Under the pieces are notes generated by a model, which was not told the origin of the DNA, did no database searches, and saw only the letters and a list, made by a program, of their open reading frames with translations. Positions 39,130-46,469 of a DNA stretch of 64,000 bases are shown one piece after another (within the stretch, counting starts at the first letter, position 1; the number at the start of each line of letters is the position of its first letter). Source of the stretch: Pseudomonas sp. ACN8 (GTDB lineage: Bacteria > Pseudomonadota > Gammaproteobacteria > Pseudomonadales > Pseudomonadaceae); the NCBI RefSeq assembly GCF_002303925.1, contig NZ_MRCS01000018.1, positions 46,663-110,662 on the forward strand, read 5' to 3'. The position numbers and the translations under genes are program-made.

Positions 39130-39215
39130 CCCTGTGGGAGCGAGCTTGCTCGCGATGAGGGAGTGTCAGTCGACATCGAAGGTGTCTGACAGATCGCTTT
39201 CGCGAGCAAGCCCGC
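39130..39215. repeat. REP pair, right copy degenerate
   Basis: The left copy cctgtgggagcgagcttgct is intact; the right copy tcgcgagcaagcccgcag is shortened, so the hairpin is incomplete. Confidence 0.7.
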
Positions 39216-39298
39216 AGTGAACCGTGCTCACCTGAGCTCTTGGGATATCTTCGGCTGTCATGTTCCAATAGCCGGCAATGTAAAACTGGAAACGTAAC

Positions 39299-39688
39299 AT
39301 GAAGAAAATCGCCACCCTGACCCTCAGCCTGGCGTTCACCGCAGGCCTGTTCAGCGCGCCTGCCTTTGCGGCCGGCGATGTCCAGGCCGGGGAGAAAGTG
39401 TACAAGCGCCTCTGCAGCGGCTGCCACCAGATCGGCGAATCGGCTCGCGCCTTTTTCGGCCCGCAACTCAATGGCGTGATCGGTCGCCAATCTGCCGTGA
39501 CCACGGACTACGTGTATTCCGATGCGATGAAATCCGCCAACCTGGTCTGGAACCGCGAAACCCTGATCGCTTACCTCGAAGCACCGAAGAAAGTCGTGCC
39601 CGGCACCCGCATGATTTTCTGGGGCCTCAGTGATCCGGAAAAAATCGAAGACCTGCTGGCCTTCCTGCAAACCTTCCCGGCGCAATGA
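39299..39688 (+). CDS. Exported class I cytochrome c
   Basis: A 129-residue periplasmic c-type cytochrome. The signal peptide is residues 1-24 (TLTLSLAFTAGLFSAPAFA). The heme-attachment motif CSGCH is in KRLCSGCHQIGES, and the distal Met is probably in PGTRMIFWGLSD. It is like mitochondrial-type c550/c2 cytochromes. No oxidase or dehydrogenase gene is adjacent, so the redox partner is unknown. It converges with a remnant of a LysR gene that starts at the base after its stop. Confidence 0.9.
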   Translation: MKKIATLTLSLAFTAGLFSAPAFAAGDVQAGEKVYKRLCSGCHQIGESARAFFGPQLNGVIGRQSAVTTDYVYSDAMKSANLVWNRETLIAYLEAPKKVVPGTRMIFWGLSDPEKIEDLLAFLQTFPAQ

Positions 39689-39806
39689 TCACGCTGTGGT
39701 CTGCTGCTCGGCCGCCAGGTTGTCCACCAGCCACTCGGTGAAAGCTCGCACCATCGCGATGTTTTCGCTGTCACGGTGGGTCAGCAGCGCCAAAGCCGGT
39801 TCAGCA
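39689..39806 (-). pseudogene. C-terminal remnant of a LysR-type regulator gene
   Basis: Minus-strand residues ending the frame read EPALALLTHRDSENIAMVRAF then TEWLVDNLAAEQQ, which is the typical last helix of a GcvA-type LysR regulator, with a proper stop at 39689. Upstream of this the frame passes into unrelated sequence at about 39806. The DNA-binding and most of the effector domain are missing, so this is a truncated, inactive remnant. Confidence 0.7.
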
Positions 39807-39808
39807 AA

Positions 39809-40024
39809 GACAATCAGGACTTCGCCGCCGGCTACATCAACTACTTCGTGATCAACGGCGCAATCATCGCCCCGCAATTCGGTGACAGGAAAGCGGATGC
39901 CAAAGCCTTCGACCTGCTGTCCGAACTCTACCCGGACCGCGAAGTGGTGCAGCTCGACATCGACGCGATCTCTGCCGGTGGTGGAGGGATTCACTGCGTG
40001 ACCCGTCATCAGCCGATGGTTTAA
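39809..40024 (+). pseudogene. C-terminal remnant of agmatine deiminase (aguA-like)
   Basis: About 71 residues read DNQDFAAGYINYFVINGAII...PDREVVQLDIDAI and GGGGIHCVTRHQPMV, matching the end of agmatine deiminase, including the catalytic Cys in GGGGIHC and a normal stop. The N-terminal ~300 residues are absent; the sequence to the left belongs to the LysR remnant on the other strand. It has no start or ribosome site of its own and is a deletion product. Confidence 0.75.
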
Positions 40025-40056
40025 CGGTTACACATGATCTGAGTTGGAACACCGGA

Positions 40057-40149
40057 CCTGTAGGAGCGAGCCTGCTCGCGATGGCGGTGGGTCAGTCAAT
40101 ATGTTGTTCACTGACCCACCGCCATCGCGAGCAGGCTCGCTCCCACAGG
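40057..40149. repeat. REP pair with extended 40-base stem
   Basis: The arms 40057-40096 and 40110-40149 are complementary at 39 of 40 positions around a 13-base loop; beyond the REP core the extra stem is atggcggtgggtcagt and its complement. It is the longest perfect-type REP hairpin in the window. Confidence 0.92.
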
Positions 40150-40176
40150 GATTTTTGGTGAATCAGGTGAATCGAA

Positions 40177-40605
40177 TCAGGCCTTACTGGCCTTCAGATA
40201 AGCCCCGAGGCGCCGCCCCATTTCCTCACCCAGCGCCTGCAAGCCACTGAGCGGTCGCACCATCACTTCAAACTCGACAATCCTGCCCTGTTCGTTGAAG
40301 CGGATCATGTCGATGCCCTTCAGCTCTTTCCCGCCGACCCTGGCGCTGAATTCGAGAATCACGTTCAAACCATCCGCCGTCGCCAGCTCGCGGTGATAGG
40401 CAAAGTCCTCGAACACGTTCATGACCGTGTTGAGGATCATCGACACCACCGGCGCCCCCGGATACGGCGTGTGCGCCATCGGCGAACGGAACACCGCCTG
40501 CGGATCGAGCAGTTCGGGCAAGACGCTCAAGTCGCGGCTGCCGATCATCGCGTGCCACTGCTTCAGGGACGCTGCGACGTTGTGGTTCAGGTTCAGCTCG
40601 GACAT
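40177..40605 (-). CDS. SnoaL/NTF2-like fold protein
   Basis: A 142-residue cytosolic protein of the nuclear transport factor 2-like superfamily: LKQWHAMIGSRDLSVLPELLDPQAVFRSP and KELKGIDMIRFNEQGRIVEFEVMVRP are characteristic. Members are small cone-shaped barrels, some enzymes, some of unknown role. ATG 40605 follows AGGAG; the longer open frame is not conserved. It starts two bases after the SGNH hydrolase stop codon, so the two are in one operon. Confidence 0.85.
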   Translation of the reverse strand: MSELNLNHNVAASLKQWHAMIGSRDLSVLPELLDPQAVFRSPMAHTPYPGAPVVSMILNTVMNVFEDFAYHRELATADGLNVILEFSARVGGKELKGIDMIRFNEQGRIVEFEVMVRPLSGLQALGEEMGRRLGAYLKASKA

Positions 40606-40607
40606 CT

Positions 40608-41342
40608 TCAACTCCTGTTTTTTATTGTGGTGGTGCGAAAGCGTTGGTCGATGACCCTGGCGGCATCGTCGGCCCACTGGCGGTAGAGCATCGGCCCCGG
40701 ATGAAAACCATCGCTGGCCATCAGGCCCGGCTCGGGCGCCAGCGGGGTAGTCAGCATCGTACATTGATCCAGGCATGCGGCCAGATCCGTTAAATGTGCA
40801 TTGAAACGCCGCGCCCTGAAACCCAGGAACCAGCGCAAGGGCTGCGGCAGCGCGGGGAACAGATGCATCGGCGGAAGCGGCGATACCACGATCTGCCTCA
40901 CCGCGAACTTGTCACACAGCAGCGCCATCAAGTGCCGTTGCCGAGCGAGCCACTGATCCAGGGTGAGTGAGCTGGTGACATCGTTGACGCCGATCGACAA
41001 CAGCGCCACATCGAACGGCTCGGGGTCGTGCTGCTCGAGCAGCTCCAGCAACCCTTGGGAATCCAGACCCGAGCGCGCCCAGAGTTTCCACGAAACCTGG
41101 TAATCATCGGCCAGGCGCGCGACCAGTCGACCGCAGAGGGCTTCATCCTGAGTCAATGCGCCCACACCCGCAGCGGCGCTGTCGCCGACAATCAACAAGC
41201 GTAGAACCTCGCCGCTGCCGGATTCGCCGTGGCGTTCACCTTCGGCCTCCGGCAACTTCGGCGTCACGCGCCGCGTGTACAGACCCTGCGCCAGCAACAA
41301 CGGGCCGAGCAGGATTTTGGCGAGGGTTTCAGTGTGGCTCAT
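40608..41342 (-). CDS. SGNH/GDSL hydrolase
   Basis: A 244-residue esterase/lipase-fold protein. Block I is LLIVGDSAAAGVGAL (catalytic Ser), block III SIGVNDVTSSL (GxND type) and block V SDGFHPGPMLY (Asp and His). No clear signal peptide: the N-terminus TLAKILLGPLLLAQGLYTRRV is hydrophobic and may anchor it in the membrane. It is in an operon between a secreted chorismate mutase and the NTF2-like gene. The natural ester substrate is unknown. Confidence 0.88.
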   Translation of the reverse strand: MSHTETLAKILLGPLLLAQGLYTRRVTPKLPEAEGERHGESGSGEVLRLLIVGDSAAAGVGALTQDEALCGRLVARLADDYQVSWKLWARSGLDSQGLLELLEQHDPEPFDVALLSIGVNDVTSSLTLDQWLARQRHLMALLCDKFAVRQIVVSPLPPMHLFPALPQPLRWFLGFRARRFNAHLTDLAACLDQCTMLTTPLAPEPGLMASDGFHPGPMLYRQWADDAARVIDQRFRTTTIKNRS

Positions 41343-41348
41343 TAGAGG

Positions 41349-41921
41349 TTATCGCCCCACAACGCACAACTCCCCGGTCGCACGAATCATCGCCTGGCCA
41401 TGCAGGTAATCCTTGATCAGCGCGGAGCGTTCGGTGGCCAGCCATTGCGGGCAGTTCGGGTCATTGCGGTAGGGCAGGAACGCGGAGTACTGCGTGAGCA
41501 GCTGGTTTTGCAGAGTGTCGAGCTTGGGCCGGATGTCGTTAACGAGGTCCGGCCGTGGCGTGTCCGGCGCCTTGTGCGCCGCTTGCCATTGTGCGATTCG
41601 GCCGTATTGCACCAATTTGCTGGCTTCGATCTGGGCGGCGATCAGGTCGGCGACATCGTCGGGGTCAAGCTGGTGCTGGGCTGCCTGCTTCCTGGCGTTG
41701 GCGATGACTTGCGCTTCCCGGGCGTTGTCCTGGACCGGTTTACCGCTGTCCCACTTGGTCAGCGCCACCAGCTCGCTGATGTTCAACCGCTCATTCATCG
41801 TTGCCAGCAAGGGTTGCAAGGCATCGGGCGCCGGGGGCGTCGTGCCGGCCTGGGCGCCGCCAGCGAACAAGCCGAGCAGGGCGCAGGCCAGCCAGTGCGG
41901 CAAGCATGGGGAACGGTGCAT
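41349..41921 (-). CDS. Secreted chorismate mutase (AroQ-gamma type)
   Basis: A 190-residue periplasmic chorismate mutase converting chorismate to prephenate. The signal peptide is residues 1-25 (WLACALLGLFAGGAQA). The AroQ helical core is recognisable in LQPLLATMNERLNISELVAL and AREAQVIANARKQAAQHQLDP, followed by VADLIAAQIEASKLVQYGRIAQW, where catalytic Arg, Lys and Gln are expected. The mature C-terminal part, with two cysteines, fits the gamma subclass. Its physiological role in the periplasm is not known. Confidence 0.88.
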   Translation of the reverse strand: MHRSPCLPHWLACALLGLFAGGAQAGTTPPAPDALQPLLATMNERLNISELVALTKWDSGKPVQDNAREAQVIANARKQAAQHQLDPDDVADLIAAQIEASKLVQYGRIAQWQAAHKAPDTPRPDLVNDIRPKLDTLQNQLLTQYSAFLPYRNDPNCPQWLATERSALIKDYLHGQAMIRATGELCVVGR

Positions 41922-42001
41922 GGGCAGAACCTCCTTGGACGTAAAAACACTCCGGCTTGTGTATCACAAGTGCGGCCAGGGAACGACAGGTTGCGAAGGA
42001 T

Positions 42002-42292
42002 TCAGGTTAGCAGCCGTTCAATCTGCGCCAGCTCCCAGGTGCTGAGCAGACTCACCGGGTCGGTGCCGAAGCGCTGCCCGTTGTCGAACACATATTCACG
42101 GCCATCGGGGCTTTGGCCGTGCAGGCAGTGGCGCAAGTGGCCGGCGTCGACCTCCAGTGTCAATTGCCAGCCGTCGATCTCGACCCGTACATCGCCAGAC
42201 TCGCCAGCGTCGTCGACTCGCTGGAAGGTGCAAATGCCTTGGGCGGCATCGCGCAACGGCTGGTAAACCTCGCGGGCGGTGAGGGCGGGCAC
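42002..42292 (-). CDS. Small protein of unknown function next to the T6SS island
   Basis: A 96-residue acidic protein, MPALTAREVYQPLRDAAQG then GWQLTLEVDAGHLRHCLHG and WELAQIERLLT. It has no signal peptide or membrane segment. GTG 42292 is supported by GGAG. It lies 127 bases beyond the PAAR gene, on the same strand. I do not recognise its family with confidence. It could be an unrelated gene or an accessory of the effector island; a role as lipase immunity is unlikely because it lacks an export signal. Confidence 0.6.
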   Translation of the reverse strand: MPALTAREVYQPLRDAAQGICTFQRVDDAGESGDVRVEIDGWQLTLEVDAGHLRHCLHGQSPDGREYVFDNGQRFGTDPVSLLSTWELAQIERLLT

Positions 42293-42419
42293 AGGTGTCT
42301 CCGGGGTGAAATCGGGGAGGCACAGAATAGATCATCGGTCCGCAAAAAAAACCGATTGATGAAGCCGGGATTTGACGCGGGGAGCTGCCCCGCAACAAAG
42401 AGATAGCCCGGTATTTCGT

Positions 42420-42689
42420 CTAGACCACCTGCACATTCCGAGCTGTGCCCGCCACGGCATGACAACCGCAGGCCAGGAGATGGCCCTGCAATACGACGGG
42501 AATGCCGTTCATACGCCGGCGCGGATGCCCTTCGACGAAGGCAAACTTGCCCAGATGAAGTGGGCATGTAGCCTTGTCGCCCAGCACCGCCGGTGTTTTT
42601 CCATTGAGGGTGTGTGTGCCTTCGAGCTGGCAGGAGACGACGGTGCCGCCACTGCTGGTGGCATCGCCCAGGCAAATGGGATGGCTCAT
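42420..42689 (-). CDS. PAAR-domain protein (T6SS spike tip)
   Basis: An 89-residue PAAR protein that caps the VgrG spike. It starts MSHPICLGDATSSGGTVVSC and has KTPAVLGDKATCPLHLGKFAFV and LQGHLLACGCHAV, the Gly/His/Cys pattern of zinc-binding PAAR repeats. It overlaps the tla3 stop by 4 bases, so it is the last coupled gene of the vgrG island. Confidence 0.9.
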   Translation of the reverse strand: MSHPICLGDATSSGGTVVSCQLEGTHTLNGKTPAVLGDKATCPLHLGKFAFVEGHPRRRMNGIPVVLQGHLLACGCHAVAGTARNVQVV

Positions 42690-44365
42690 GGTTTATTTCC
42701 CGGCATGCGAAACCTGAACGGGTCGGCGCCGTGGGTTTGCTGGTTTTTCGTTTTGCGGGCTTCGTCCGGCGGGCGGACCATTTGTACGGTGACGCTGCCG
42801 TCTTCGCCGGTGTACACCACCGCGCTGACACCACCCTCTTGATAGCTGGCAATCGTGGCGAGGTTGATTTTGACCAGGGCGCTACTGACGCCGGTGTTGC
42901 CCAGGCGCCGACCGATGTCGTAACCCTCGTCGACATTGCCCAACGCCAAGCCGGATCCATCGTTGTTCAGGCTGTGCAGCGCGAGGGTCAGGGCGACTTC
43001 GCCAGCAGTGTTGTCGGTGCTGTCGTAAAACACCCGTGCCGGTTTTTCACCCTCGGGCAGGGTTTGCAGTGCCTGTAGCCAGCCTGCTTGCAGCGCCTTG
43101 GCCTCTAACGCAGGCTTGAGCGGTTTGCCGTTGTCGTCGTGCATCGAGACTTTGATCGGGCGGTGCAGGTAGCCCAGGACCGGGGCTTTATCGAACTCTT
43201 TGACTTGATGCTCGGCCCAGCGCACCGGTAGCCATGCAGAGGGTTCGAAATGGCCGGGGCCTCGGTTGCTCAGGGTTTGCCAGAGGGTGGGGAGTTGGGA
43301 TTGCCAGTAGGTGGAGGACATGGTGCTGGGGGCATTTGGTTCTTCCACACCTCTTGCCCGCTCAGCATTTTCATACCAATCGATGAATGCAGCATCACGA
43401 TTCCAGTAGTACGCCCACAATTTGCCCATGTCGGTATTTTTGTTCTGGTTGTCCTCTGAGTCCTGGGTGGCAAAGGGGCGGATGTAACGGTCTACTCGAT
43501 CAGAACGGGTGACCAGCAGACCTGTCGTGCTTCCGAAAACAGTTGGAACGGCCTGGACGCTTTGCAAGCCGGGTGTACCTTGCTTTCGGTACAAATTTCG
43601 GGACACATCGCCATCTTTGCTAACGATCAGTGCCTGCGGGACCTGTGGGTTGTCGTCAAAAAAAACAAAGAGTCGTTCGATTATTGCTTGTGCGTGGGTA
43701 GTGTTTTCGCTGTCCTGCCAGAGGAACTGCGTAACACCCAGAGTCGCAGCATTGCGACCAGAGTTGATCAGATCAGCAGCTTCGTAGCCTTTTTCATATG
43801 GATTTGGTGGCCCCAACGCAAACACCGGGATTGGCCAGTAGGCCACTGAGTCGCTGGCCGAATATTGGAACGCGGCCCGGGTGCCAAGACGACTGGAGTT
43901 CCCTCTGGATGTTAATGAGGCCTTGTAATCCTTAGAGTCCTTCGAAAAAATCGAAGCAAAGTTGTCTGCTTTTTTCTCGATTTTTTGCCACACCGATGAT
44001 TGATACCAGCCTTGCACAGCGAGCCCTACTCCCCGTATTTCCAACGCATAGGTGCGCTCCTGGGTAGCGATGTGCTCAGCTCTTTCGGCCATGACTTTTG
44101 ATTTGTAGGTCGCGAGTTCTGCCTCTTCATAGGCTACGACCTTACCAAACCAGTGCCCGCTATAGGCCAACACTAGCGCGCCAAAAATACTCGCCACTCC
44201 CCAACGCATAATGGCTCCCATGTCCCTGAGCTCCCTGTTTTCAGCCTGTGCTGTGTAGATAATGACGAGTAAAAAACCAAGCCAAATAGCTATCAGTATC
44301 CCCGCAGCCCAGAGATAGCCCTTCAGCTTTGGCCGCATTGATTTGTCCTGCTGGCGATCCCTCAT
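42686..44365 (-). CDS. tla3: Tla3-like T6SS lipase adaptor (DUF2875 type)
   Basis: A 559-residue protein with two hydrophobic segments at about 16-38 (GYLWAAGILIAIWLGFLLVI) and 53-71 (GVASIFGALVLAYSGHW), then a large soluble domain: GYEAADLINSGRNAATLGVT, RIIERLFVFFDDNPQVP and TNDNTAGEVALTLALHSLNN-like stretches. The domain and its place immediately after tle3 match Tla3 (DUF2875) of P. aeruginosa, which binds the Tle3 lipase in the periplasm and delivers it to VgrG2b. It overlaps tle3 and the PAAR gene by 4 bases each. The 5' half (43.6-44.4 kb) is AT-richer than its neighbours, which suggests transfer. Confidence 0.82.
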   Translation of the reverse strand: MRDRQQDKSMRPKLKGYLWAAGILIAIWLGFLLVIIYTAQAENRELRDMGAIMRWGVASIFGALVLAYSGHWFGKVVAYEEAELATYKSKVMAERAEHIATQERTYALEIRGVGLAVQGWYQSSVWQKIEKKADNFASIFSKDSKDYKASLTSRGNSSRLGTRAAFQYSASDSVAYWPIPVFALGPPNPYEKGYEAADLINSGRNAATLGVTQFLWQDSENTTHAQAIIERLFVFFDDNPQVPQALIVSKDGDVSRNLYRKQGTPGLQSVQAVPTVFGSTTGLLVTRSDRVDRYIRPFATQDSEDNQNKNTDMGKLWAYYWNRDAAFIDWYENAERARGVEEPNAPSTMSSTYWQSQLPTLWQTLSNRGPGHFEPSAWLPVRWAEHQVKEFDKAPVLGYLHRPIKVSMHDDNGKPLKPALEAKALQAGWLQALQTLPEGEKPARVFYDSTDNTAGEVALTLALHSLNNDGSGLALGNVDEGYDIGRRLGNTGVSSALVKINLATIASYQEGGVSAVVYTGEDGSVTVQMVRPPDEARKTKNQQTHGADPFRFRMPGNKP

Positions 44366-46386
44366 GCACCTTTTCCCTTCGAGCTGATAATTAGTGCAGG
44401 CGGTGTCAGCGAAACCAGCTCAGTTGAGGGAAACTTACCCTTGTCGTAATACTGATAGCTGGCCTGTACCAACGCCCGCGCCTTTGCACTAAGTCGAGAC
44501 CAACCCAGAAAACTGCTGACTTCTTTAAAGCGCTCTTTATCGATTCTCCAATCCGCAATCGCCACCAACACTTCCCGCATCACTGGGTCATCCAGGCACC
44601 TGGCCTGCCCAATCGCAACATCCATCGCCGTGACCCAGCGATGGTTCTCCGGGCTGCGCAATACTGCCGAGTGATAGCTGTTGTCAGTCCATTCCTTCTG
44701 GTCAACCTGCATGCGCGCACGGATTTCGTTAGGGGTTTCCTCGCGGTAGATGCGGTAGTGGTCCTTACGATTGAGCATCGGGTTGCCGGACACTGGCGTC
44801 TGGCGCAGGGCCCGGGTCTGGTCGTCCGGCTCTTTGCCGTGATTCCAGCGAATAAGCCCTTCGTCCAGGTCGAGTCGCTGGTCAATGTTGGTCACATAAA
44901 TCCATTTGAACGAGGCACCGGGGTTGCCCAATGCAGCGTTCTGCGACACCGCATCCGGTCGATCCTTTCCTGCCTCATGGGTAGACCCGGTCACGGCTTC
45001 GCCGCCAAACATCTGCGGCGCATGGGGTGGGTGCAGTTGTTCGGCATTGATGTTGCGCGTCTGGCCTTCACTGATCCCGGCTTGCGAGGCTATCGCGGCC
45101 ACTGACCAGCCACCGGGATAGCGCGGCTCCCCCTCGGCGCGCGTGAAGTCCGGTTGCGGGGCTTTGCCCACGAGGACCGGTTCGCCGTTGCGCAAGCGCT
45201 TGGTCCACAGGCGCTGGTAGAAACGCATGGATTGCAACGCGGTCATGGCCGGCTCGCCTTGGGGCAGCTCGTCCGGCACGCCGTAGGTGCCGATGCCTTG
45301 CACATCATCCAGTGCCACGGTGGTGTCGTCCGGGCAGAAATACAGGTACACCTTGCCGCGGTTGTCGCGTTCGGGAAACACCAGGGTTTTCCCGTCGGCC
45401 CCCAAGCGCTGGCCTTGTTCGGGTGACCAGCGCGGCCCCGTGCGACCGCCATAACCCGGCAGGCCACAGCGCAGGGCACTGAGGGGTGGTTGCGCATGGG
45501 GGGATTGGGTGGTGTGTTGCACGATGTCGATCAGGGTTTGCAGGGTTCGCAAATTTTTCGGCGTCGCGTCAGGCAGTACCGAATAGGGCGAGGCCACCAT
45601 GATGGCGCAGTCGGCGCAGCGTTCACCGCGATCCACCAGCATGGCCTGGGCGAGCAAGGTGATCAGCGTGCCCTGGCTGTGCCCCATGATGGTGATGGTT
45701 TCATCGGGGGACACGCGGCGAATCTCGCTGACCAGCATGGCCAGCCGGGTCGCCGCGAGCACGAAGTAACGCCGGTTCGGCGCCTTGCCCATGTACAGGG
45801 AATTGGGCATGGTGGGTTGAACCCAATGGCGCAACCATTTGGCGAAACCCTCTTCGTACATCTCCAGCAGATTGTTGGTGGCGTTAGCAAAAAATCCGCC
45901 ACCCTTGGCGAAATGTCGGTCCAGACGGTTGTCGAACCGGTCCTGGAATTGATTGCGTAGCCGGGCCGGGTCGCCATTTTTGTCGCGTTTGATTTCGCCG
46001 GGTTCGGCCCGGTAGCCCCAATAAAACGGAATCATCAGGCTGCGGGTCTTGGGGGCGTTTGTATCGCGCTGGTAGAGGTAAGTGTCCGGATCATCGAGCG
46101 CAGCCTTGTGCTCATCCTCCCGCAACTCAGGTGGTAACGCTTCAGCCGCACTGTAATCAGCCCCATACCGCCCCGCCTTCAAATCCGGCCGATCCAGCCG
46201 CTCGTTAACCCCCTGGCACAACCCGGTTTCCACCGACTCATAGGACGCCCCGGGATCATTCACGCCGTGCAGGAAAATCACCACGCCGGGCAGGTCTCGC
46301 GGCACAGCGACGTTGCGATCCGTGGATCGATTCGGCAGCAAACGACTCCTGCTTGTCGCGATCACAGTGTTGTCCATGTAGTTCAT
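44362..46386 (-). CDS. tle3: Type VI secretion phospholipase effector Tle3
   Basis: A 674-residue alpha/beta-hydrolase effector delivered by the type VI secretion system to attack membrane phospholipids of rival cells. The lipase nucleophile elbow is IMGHSQGTLI (Ser237); the oxyanion loop FLHGVND is at residues 38-44, and the C-terminal third (RKDHYRIYREETPNEIRARM) is the DUF3274 domain typical of Tle3. There is no signal peptide, as expected. ATG 46386 is chosen; the frame continues upstream to a TTG but lacks family features. It lies 83 bases after vgrG and overlaps tla3. No Tli3-type immunity gene is found between them. Confidence 0.88.
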   Translation of the reverse strand: MNYMDNTVIATSRSRLLPNRSTDRNVAVPRDLPGVVIFLHGVNDPGASYESVETGLCQGVNERLDRPDLKAGRYGADYSAAEALPPELREDEHKAALDDPDTYLYQRDTNAPKTRSLMIPFYWGYRAEPGEIKRDKNGDPARLRNQFQDRFDNRLDRHFAKGGGFFANATNNLLEMYEEGFAKWLRHWVQPTMPNSLYMGKAPNRRYFVLAATRLAMLVSEIRRVSPDETITIMGHSQGTLITLLAQAMLVDRGERCADCAIMVASPYSVLPDATPKNLRTLQTLIDIVQHTTQSPHAQPPLSALRCGLPGYGGRTGPRWSPEQGQRLGADGKTLVFPERDNRGKVYLYFCPDDTTVALDDVQGIGTYGVPDELPQGEPAMTALQSMRFYQRLWTKRLRNGEPVLVGKAPQPDFTRAEGEPRYPGGWSVAAIASQAGISEGQTRNINAEQLHPPHAPQMFGGEAVTGSTHEAGKDRPDAVSQNAALGNPGASFKWIYVTNIDQRLDLDEGLIRWNHGKEPDDQTRALRQTPVSGNPMLNRKDHYRIYREETPNEIRARMQVDQKEWTDNSYHSAVLRSPENHRWVTAMDVAIGQARCLDDPVMREVLVAIADWRIDKERFKEVSSFLGWSRLSAKARALVQASYQYYDKGKFPSTELVSLTPPALIISSKGKGA

Positions 46387-46469
46387 GTGTTCCACATCCT
46401 TCTGAAATCTTGCTCTTCCCGCCAAGCCATAGAGGAGCACTATCCTTTTATCGAGAGACTTCAAAGTCC

